DNA of 64,000 nucleotides from Clostridia bacterium (GTDB taxonomy: Bacteria; Bacillota; Clostridia; Oscillospirales; Acutalibacteraceae), in NCBI GenBank assembly GCA_017437005.1, contig JAFSBZ010000017.1:30599-94598 (forward strand), given 5' to 3'. Under the pieces are notes generated by a model. That model made no database searches and was not told where the DNA came from. It saw only the letters and a program-made list of their open reading frames with translations. The first letter of the stretch is position 1. Each line of letters begins with the position of its first letter. The position numbers and the translations under genes are program-made. This document shows, in pieces, positions 59,284-64,000 of this stretch.

Positions 59284-59312
59284 AAAAAGCAGTGAGTATT
59301 CACCGCTTTTTA
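59284..59312 (-). terminator. Terminator after the GH36-like gene
   Basis: AAAAAGC-GTGA / TCAC-GCTTTTT hairpin with one bulged pair and a T run on the minus strand. Confidence 0.65.
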
Positions 59313-59322
59313 TTTTAAAAAA

Positions 59323-61341
59323 TCATTTAATTCTTACCCACACAAAACTGCGTTGTTCGGCAAATTTAATCGTAATACTATTTCCGCTTATATTAATATC
59401 CATAGGCGAATTTTGGTAGATAATCTCTACATTTTTACCATCAATATTATCAGGTAGTTTAAATGTATAGGTATCATCACTTGTAGCCTCACGGAACAAA
59501 ATAAGGTTATAGGTTTTATTCTCAACATTTTTACAAGCATATCCAGAAAACGTCATTCCGTTTGGCATATCGCCAATTGGAATTACGCGTGAAGCAAATA
59601 TCTCTTGCTTATATTTTTTATAAACATTTGAAATTTTGGCAAGCGTTTCGGCATAGTCATCATCAAGATTGCTCATTTCCATCCAAAAAAGAGGATTAGC
59701 TACCATAACCGTCGCAAACAAATAATCAGGACTATATGTATTTGGTGCAAATAATACACTCTCGTAATTTTTTGTGTTACGTCTTGTGTTAAGCAACTCC
59801 ATCTGCAAACGACGGGTTGGTATAACGTGGGCCAAATTCCATAAATTTTTAAACGTGTTATGCGGGAAATAGTTTGTAAAATCGGTGTAACGGTTTTCTA
59901 CAAAAAGGGTACCAAACTGCGACATATACATATAGCCAAAGCGGTCCTCGGCGGTTACGTCAAGGTTAAAACGCATATCACCATGAGTTAGGTTTGTAAG
60001 CTCCTCGAGTAGCTTTATAAAACGCATTTCACAAAGCTTGTTACGAATTTTTACGCCGTCAAGCTTGAAATATCTAACACCGTATGTATTATAAAGGTTC
60101 ATAAGTGTGGCAACATCTTTTTTATAGTTTTCAAAATCATTTGACGAGTCGGGGCTAAACCATAGACCAAATTCAATGCCATATTCACGCGCTTTGTCAA
60201 CCACCGTTTTTAGACCGCTTGGAAAACGCTCGTGATTAACTGCCCAAAAGTCGCTGTTGTCGGCATAATAGCCTTCCCAAACACCGCCCTTCTTACGAAG
60301 CGAGTTTGCTGTAACGCCAAGCTGCCAACCGTCGTCGATTTGAATTATATCAACACCCATTTGACGAGCTCGCTCAATTTCACGCAACATAAACGACTCG
60401 CAAACCGCCATATCTTGACTGCGGTCGCCCCAGGTGTTTGACATACAAAACAGTGATTTCCTTGGGTCATCAAGACAAAAGGCGGTATTATATTGCCACA
60501 TCTCATCATATATATCAGCAGTTTTGCCCACACCCACAGCCGATGCGTAATATGGCACCTTGCCGTCAGGTAAATCGTTAAAATCAATACCCGTACCGTA
60601 AAGTGTTGCATACACGTTACCCTGCATATAAAAATCTTTGTTTTTGCGATTAAGTGCCGAACTTTCGGTTGGCGAATGTTTAATCATCATAATTGAGTTA
60701 TCGCTTGTATAATCGTTTATACAAAAAACGTTACCTTCGCGATAAAGTTCACCATTTCTAAAAGAATAAACACTGGCGTTTTGCTTTTCTACAAGCATAT
60801 CGTTATAGTCGGTTTTGTCATAAAGTTTGTAAGACTCAACGCTTAAATGACGGCAAGACATTGGAATACTGTCAAGAATATCAAAATCTACCTTATCATT
60901 TACAGCCGTCTTATTTTGCTCTTCCTCAACACCGGTAGGTCCTGCTTTTGTTGTTGTTTCTTCCGCAATAACAACATTGCCTAATTTAGAAACAAAATTT
61001 TGATTATATATAAAACTGATTTCGGGGAATATTAAATACTCGTACCAAGCGGAGCCCTCTCTACCTTTTAAGCAAAGTGATGCCTTAAGGTGGGGCTTCA
61101 TAATGTAAGGATTTTCTAATATCTTGGTTTCAAAGATTATTTCGGGAATTTCATCCGCATTAAGCACAGGACTGCGTTGCCACAATGAAGTACCCGACCA
61201 TTCAAAACCGTTTACAACGTCACGCACGTTTTCGGTACGAACAGAACTACCGTCTATTTTTATAATCTTTTCTACCTTACTGTTACCAAGTCGAACAGTA
61301 GCGGTGTTTTCATCATAATAAGCAAAACAATCCTTTAACAT
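59323..61341 (-). CDS. Alpha-galactosidase-like glycosidase, clan GH-D (GH36 type)
   Basis: A 672-residue intracellular glycosidase. An N-terminal beta-sandwich of about 270 residues leads to the barrel: DIIQIDDGWQLG, YGIEFGLWFSPDS, and the nucleophile strand RYFKLDGVKIR, with DVTAEDRFGYM and VENRYTDFTNYF in the region that normally holds the acid/base aspartate. A C-terminal beta domain ends the protein. It removes alpha-galactosyl groups (raffinose type or host glycans). The acid/base motif is not the usual CSGG type, so alpha-N-acetylgalactosaminidase or another GH36 activity is possible. Own promoter and terminator. Confidence 0.78.
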   Translation of the reverse strand: MLKDCFAYYDENTATVRLGNSKVEKIIKIDGSSVRTENVRDVVNGFEWSGTSLWQRSPVLNADEIPEIIFETKILENPYIMKPHLKASLCLKGREGSAWYEYLIFPEISFIYNQNFVSKLGNVVIAEETTTKAGPTGVEEEQNKTAVNDKVDFDILDSIPMSCRHLSVESYKLYDKTDYNDMLVEKQNASVYSFRNGELYREGNVFCINDYTSDNSIMMIKHSPTESSALNRKNKDFYMQGNVYATLYGTGIDFNDLPDGKVPYYASAVGVGKTADIYDEMWQYNTAFCLDDPRKSLFCMSNTWGDRSQDMAVCESFMLREIERARQMGVDIIQIDDGWQLGVTANSLRKKGGVWEGYYADNSDFWAVNHERFPSGLKTVVDKAREYGIEFGLWFSPDSSNDFENYKKDVATLMNLYNTYGVRYFKLDGVKIRNKLCEMRFIKLLEELTNLTHGDMRFNLDVTAEDRFGYMYMSQFGTLFVENRYTDFTNYFPHNTFKNLWNLAHVIPTRRLQMELLNTRRNTKNYESVLFAPNTYSPDYLFATVMVANPLFWMEMSNLDDDYAETLAKISNVYKKYKQEIFASRVIPIGDMPNGMTFSGYACKNVENKTYNLILFREATSDDTYTFKLPDNIDGKNVEIIYQNSPMDINISGNSITIKFAEQRSFVWVRIK

Positions 61342-61384
61342 AAATATTCTCCTTATAAATCACTTTTGCAATTATTTATCTAAT

Positions 61385-61413
61385 AGTATATTGATGATAG
61401 AAAATAAAATCAA
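61385..61413 (-). promoter_or_regulatory. Promoter of the GH36-like gene
   Basis: TTGATT (61413-61408) and TATACT (61390-61385) on the minus strand, 17 bases apart, about 44 bases before the start codon. Confidence 0.7.
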
Positions 61414-61498
61414 GTTATTATCTATCATACATTTTGCCGAATCAATCAAATATTTCTCCTTAATAAAATTTTATCATAAATATAATAAATTGCAAGAA

Positions 61499-61534
61499 AA
61501 AAGAACGGAAAATACAACTATTTTCCGTTCTTTT
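61499..61534 (-). terminator. Terminator after the SAP-nuclease gene
   Basis: Perfect 16-bp stem AAAAGAACGGAAAATA / TATTTTCCGTTCTTTT with a CAAC loop, six bases beyond the stop codon. Confidence 0.9.
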
Positions 61535-61540
61535 CTATTC

Positions 61541-63079
61541 TTATAAATTCAATAGCTTTATGTCAAATCTTCCATTTTGCTTGAAATAACCTAAATTAAA
61601 TATTTCGCCATTGTGATATTTATTCCATTTTTCTGCAACGGTTTTTAATTCCTCTGCGGTTATCAATAAAATTTGAGTATCATTATTCAACGAGTAATCA
61701 ACGCATTCCTGTATGCTTTGTGGCGTAAATTCTGGTGCGATAACCATAAATACAACAACATCCTTATCGGATGATTTGATATATCTATCAAATTGTTGTA
61801 TATGATCCTTAAGATTTACAGCAGTTTCTTTTGATTTATTATCCCACATAATATATTTATCTTTGAATGAAAGTTTTCCATCAGGATGATCTGTTCCCGT
61901 CAAAGTAAGTGGTTTGTTTAATAAAATTTTTTCAAATATATAATTTGTAGCATCTTCGAAATAGTGTTCACACTGTAAATCTTTCTCAATAATATTATTT
62001 GCTCGCAAGAACTTCAAATCTCGTTTTGCTAATTCATAATAAACAGAAACTAATTTTTCTCTATTATCTTCTGTTTTTAATTCTATTCGTCGAATAGAAT
62101 CGTAATATTCTAACAATCTATCAATCAATGCCTTTTTTGTACCAGAAACATTCAAACCTAAATCTGCACACCAATTTGAAAGAGTTTCAACGTTCATACC
62201 ATCGTATATTGAAAATCCACCTATCAAATGCGAAGGTTGTACCGACCTTAAAATAATTGACTTAAGTTCATTAACGGTTAAATTGTTTGATATTTCAATA
62301 TCCGCAATTTTATAATATTTACTTGCCTTTGTAGTAATATCTACCAAATATTGTTTTTTAGTTTTTTTAATTACATAATCAACTAATTTTTCATATCCGT
62401 AGGAACGAATTTCAATATTATAATATTTTCTTATTTCTTTTGCTATATCATCAGGTATCATATCACACATTATACCATCAGAATTTTTTATTGACACTAA
62501 CAAACCCTTTGATTGTAAAACGCGCCGAGTTATATCAATCTCTTCATAAGTGTGTAAAGTATTGCCGAAATTAGGAAATCTACCTGATTTAGCTTCTAGT
62601 ATTTGCTGTTCATATATAGTTATTGATAAATATTTTCTTAAATTTTCTAACAGGTTTTTTTCATCAATAGAAATATCATTATTATGCGCCCACGCTGTAT
62701 CAAGCATATACTTAAACAAAGATAAATCTTTTGAAATTTTATCTATTTCAAAATTATTAGACTCATCAATAATACTTTTTTCATAGTTCAAAACTGCAGA
62801 ATCTGTATCTTTTGAACTTGAAATAAAATCATCTTGATCAAGTAAATAGTCGCGTAATAAAATAGGTGCAATAATTCTGACTGATCTGTTATTATCAAGT
62901 TTAATTTCGTCTAAACGATTAGATATATTTTCAAAAGATGTATATTGTTTCTCTGTTTTTTTCAAAAAATCTTTTATTTCCTCAAACTCTAACCGTCTAT
63001 AATCTGCAACATATGCTGATGCTATTTTCTTAGCGATAGTTATATTAGGTATTAGATCAATATATTGCATAAAATTCAT
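61541..63079 (-). CDS. SAP-domain PD-(D/E)XK nuclease, putative restriction-type defence enzyme
   Basis: A 512-residue soluble protein, AT-rich compared with its neighbours. The first 280 residues are helical and of unknown fold. A SAP-type DNA-binding helix pair follows at 295-325 (MNVETLSNWCADLGLNVSGT, then KKALIDRLLEY). The C-terminal part reads as a PD-(D/E)XK nuclease: TDHPDGKL (D400), MWDNK (D413, K415) and HIQQFDRYI (Q428/Q429), with hydrophobic strand VVVFMVIAP after it. No methyltransferase is adjacent. It faces the XRE gene across two operators, the layout of controller-protein-regulated restriction genes. Ribosome binding site GGTGAT. Confidence 0.68.
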   Translation of the reverse strand: MNFMQYIDLIPNITIAKKIASAYVADYRRLEFEEIKDFLKKTEKQYTSFENISNRLDEIKLDNNRSVRIIAPILLRDYLLDQDDFISSSKDTDSAVLNYEKSIIDESNNFEIDKISKDLSLFKYMLDTAWAHNNDISIDEKNLLENLRKYLSITIYEQQILEAKSGRFPNFGNTLHTYEEIDITRRVLQSKGLLVSIKNSDGIMCDMIPDDIAKEIRKYYNIEIRSYGYEKLVDYVIKKTKKQYLVDITTKASKYYKIADIEISNNLTVNELKSIILRSVQPSHLIGGFSIYDGMNVETLSNWCADLGLNVSGTKKALIDRLLEYYDSIRRIELKTEDNREKLVSVYYELAKRDLKFLRANNIIEKDLQCEHYFEDATNYIFEKILLNKPLTLTGTDHPDGKLSFKDKYIMWDNKSKETAVNLKDHIQQFDRYIKSSDKDVVVFMVIAPEFTPQSIQECVDYSLNNDTQILLITAEELKTVAEKWNKYHNGEIFNLGYFKQNGRFDIKLLNL

Positions 63080-63112
63080 AAAATATCACCACATTATAAT
63101 TAATATACTTAA

Positions 63113-63141
63113 ATTCTACCGCAATTTGCGGTAGATGTCAA
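63113..63141 (-). promoter_or_regulatory. Nuclease promoter with operator 1 in the spacer
   Basis: On the minus strand TTGACA (63141-63136) and TAGAAT (63118-63113) are 17 bases apart. The perfect palindrome CTACCGCAATTTGCGGTAG (63116-63134) fills the spacer and touches the -10 box. Confidence 0.75.
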
Positions 63142-63142
63142 T

Positions 63143-63167
63143 ACCGCAAATTGCGGTTACTTATAAT
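63143..63167 (+). promoter_or_regulatory. XRE promoter with operator 2
   Basis: The palindrome ACCGCAAATTGCGGT (63143-63157) lies five bases upstream of a perfect TATAAT (63162-63167), with no good -35 box. Its centre is 25 bases from that of operator 1. Confidence 0.7.
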
Positions 63168-63186
63168 AAATTTGGTGATATTATAT

Positions 63187-63399
63187 ATGTTCGAAAGAGT
63201 ACGTAATCTTCGCGAAGATCGCGATTTAACACAAAAACAGGTTGCACATGAACTTAATTGTTCCCAACAAGTTTACAGCAATTATGAGCTGGGGCAACGT
63301 GATTTACCAACAGATATTTTAATAAAACTTTCAAAATTTTATAATGTCTCTATCGATTATATTTTAGAAATAAGCAATAATCCAAATATACAAAAGTAA
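63187..63399 (+). CDS. XRE-family regulator, controller-protein-like
   Basis: A 70-residue protein that is almost entirely one helix-turn-helix domain (LTQKQVAHELNCSQQVYSNYELG, residues about 14-36) with the tail LPTDILIKLSKFYNVSIDYIL. The size and layout resemble the C proteins of restriction-modification systems. The ATG at 63187 has GGTGAT seven bases upstream; the longer frame from 63151 runs through operator 2 and is rejected. It probably binds both ACCGCAA-N-TTGCGGT palindromes and controls itself and the divergent nuclease. Confidence 0.82.
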   Translation: MFERVRNLREDRDLTQKQVAHELNCSQQVYSNYELGQRDLPTDILIKLSKFYNVSIDYILEISNNPNIQK

Positions 63400-63422
63400 G
63401 CCGTGAAAATTTCACGGCTTTT
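63398..63422 (+). terminator. Terminator after the XRE gene
   Basis: Stem AAGCCGTGAAA / TTTCACGGCTT followed by TTAATT; overlaps the stop codon. Confidence 0.8.
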
Positions 63423-63471
63423 AATTATTATATATGATATATTTCACTGACGTGCGATAAGTTATCAGTTT

Positions 63472-63600
63472 ACAGTTATGAATTTGCCTAAAGGCAAATG
63501 TTATGATATATTCGCTATTATAACTGTGTGCTTAGCACACATCATAACTTGTACGCAAGTACAATTATAACACATAACTCGCCGCAAGGCGAATATAACT
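63472..63600. repeat. Array of small variable hairpins separated by ATAACT
   Basis: Four palindromes with different stems, ATTTGCCT/AGGCAAAT, GTGTGC/GCACAC, TGTAC/GTACA and CGCC/GGCG, each with a two- to four-base loop, are separated by (T)ATAACT or its inverse GTTATGA and a short AT stretch. Non-coding. It occupies the gap between the XRE gene and the 5S rRNA gene. Confidence 0.75.
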
Positions 63601-63636
63601 AAAAAAGACTTGATGGAAATTCATCAAGTCTTTTTT
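63601..63636 (-). terminator. Terminator downstream of 5S rRNA
   Basis: Stem AAAAAAGACTTGATG / CATCAAGTCTTTTTT with a six-base loop; gives a T run on the minus strand just beyond the 5S 3' end. Confidence 0.9.
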
Positions 63637-63750
63637 GTGTTGGCATCTACTTATTTTCCCAGGCAGCTGCCCGCCAAGTATCTTCAGCGCAAGTGAGCTT
63701 AACTTCTGTGTTCGGTATGGGAACAGGTGGACCCTCACCGCAATCAACAC
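63637..63750 (-). rRNA. rrf: 5S ribosomal RNA
   Basis: On the minus strand the sequence has the universal 5S core CCCATACCGAACACAGAAG and GATACTTGGCGGG, with the closing stem GTGTTG (63750-63745) / CAACAC (63642-63637). About 114 nt, ends set by that stem. It lies downstream of tRNA-Glu and tRNA-Asn; 16S and 23S are not within the window. Confidence 0.93.
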
Positions 63751-63756
63751 CAACTA

Positions 63757-63832
63757 TGGCGCCTCAAGTAGGACTCGAACCTACGACAACTCGGTTAACA
63801 GCCGAGTGCTCTACCGACTGAGCTATTAAGGC
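63757..63832 (-). tRNA. tRNA-Asn (anticodon GTT), CCA encoded
   Basis: Cloverleaf on the minus strand: acceptor GCCTTAA / TTGAGGC (one G-U pair), D arm TAGCTCAGTCGGTAGAGCA, anticodon stem CTCGG with loop CTGTTAA (anticodon GTT), T arm GTAGGTTCGAGTCCTAC, discriminator G and an encoded CCA. Confidence 0.95.
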
Positions 63833-63904
63833 GTATTTGTGCGTGCCTTACGGCACTTATATATTAAACAGTATGCACTGTTTAATGCAAATTATGATAA
63901 AATT

Positions 63905-63980
63905 TGGTGACCCGTACGAGATTCGAACTCGTGTTGCCGGCGTGAGAGGCCGGAGTCTTAGGCCACTTGACCAACGGGCC
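63905..63980 (-). tRNA. tRNA-Glu (anticodon CTC), CCA encoded
   Basis: Cloverleaf on the minus strand: acceptor GGCCCGT / ACGGGTC, anticodon stem CCGGC with loop CTCTCAC (anticodon CTC, codon GAG), T arm with GAGTTCGAATCTC, discriminator A and encoded CCA. Upstream neighbour of tRNA-Asn in what looks like one transcript. Confidence 0.93.
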
Positions 63981-64000
63981 ACATATATATCAACGTGAAC

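Noticed and set aside
63565-63829. Short open frames across the 5S rRNA and tRNA-Asn genes on both strands.
   Set aside because: The sequence is fully accounted for by the structural RNAs.

Overview
The window reads as a chromosomal segment of an AT-rich, anaerobic, low-GC Gram-positive bacterium, most likely an uncultured gut or rumen Clostridia member (Oscillospiraceae/Ruminococcaceae-like). The grounds are two T-box riboswitches, AGGAGG-type ribosome binding sites, TTGACA-17-TATAAT promoters, an electron-bifurcating-type [FeFe] hydrogenase locus, NADP-type glutamate dehydrogenase, a Pfam PF12897-type aminotransferase, and many lipoproteins and glycosidases. The species cannot be named from sequence alone.

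Layout. 1-2.7 kb: end of an orotate-phosphoribosyltransferase-like gene, L-rhamnose isomerase, and an unknown AT-rich gene. 2.7-8.9 kb (minus): an operon of alaS, an MBL hydrolase, a HIT protein, a phosphoribosyltransferase, a PAP2 phosphatase and a CE15-like esterase. 9-12.4 kb: two paralogous YwaF-type membrane proteins around an isochorismatase-type hydrolase, then an acyltransferase. 12.4-13.8 kb: an intact IS3-family element that has split a rho-independent terminator. 13.8-17.1 kb (minus): YfhO-type membrane protein, PqqD-like protein and S26-like peptidase. 17.2-19.6 kb: a hairpin array, a small XRE regulator and trpB behind a Trp T-box. 19.6-34.5 kb: housekeeping genes (aminotransferase, secDF, ychF, alr, glpK, a monoglyceride-lipase-like hydrolase, gdhA, thrS behind a Thr T-box, a pgsA-like gene). 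34.5-42.1 kb (minus): five tandem paralogous secreted lipoproteins with a probable TIM-barrel glycosidase fold. 42-45.3 kb: Na/Pi transporter and glyS. 45.9-54.1 kb: a ten-gene [FeFe] hydrogenase operon. 54.2-61.3 kb (minus): a glycan operon (polysaccharide deacetylase, two GH29 fucosidases, serine hydrolase) and a GH36-like alpha-galactosidase. 61.5-63.4 kb: a SAP-domain PD-(D/E)XK nuclease divergent from an XRE regulator, with a palindrome in each promoter. 63.4-64 kb: a second hairpin array, then 5S rRNA, tRNA-Asn and tRNA-Glu on the minus strand.

How it fits together: the metabolic genes suit a saccharolytic fermenter that takes fucose, rhamnose and galactose from complex glycans, uses glycerides and glycerol (lipase plus GlpK), and disposes of NADH and ferredoxin electrons as H2. 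The most novel-looking items are the nuclease/XRE module, the five-lipoprotein array, the two hairpin arrays with constant spacers, and the regulatory genes embedded in the hydrogenase operon. All functions are read from motifs and recall of families; no database search was run.
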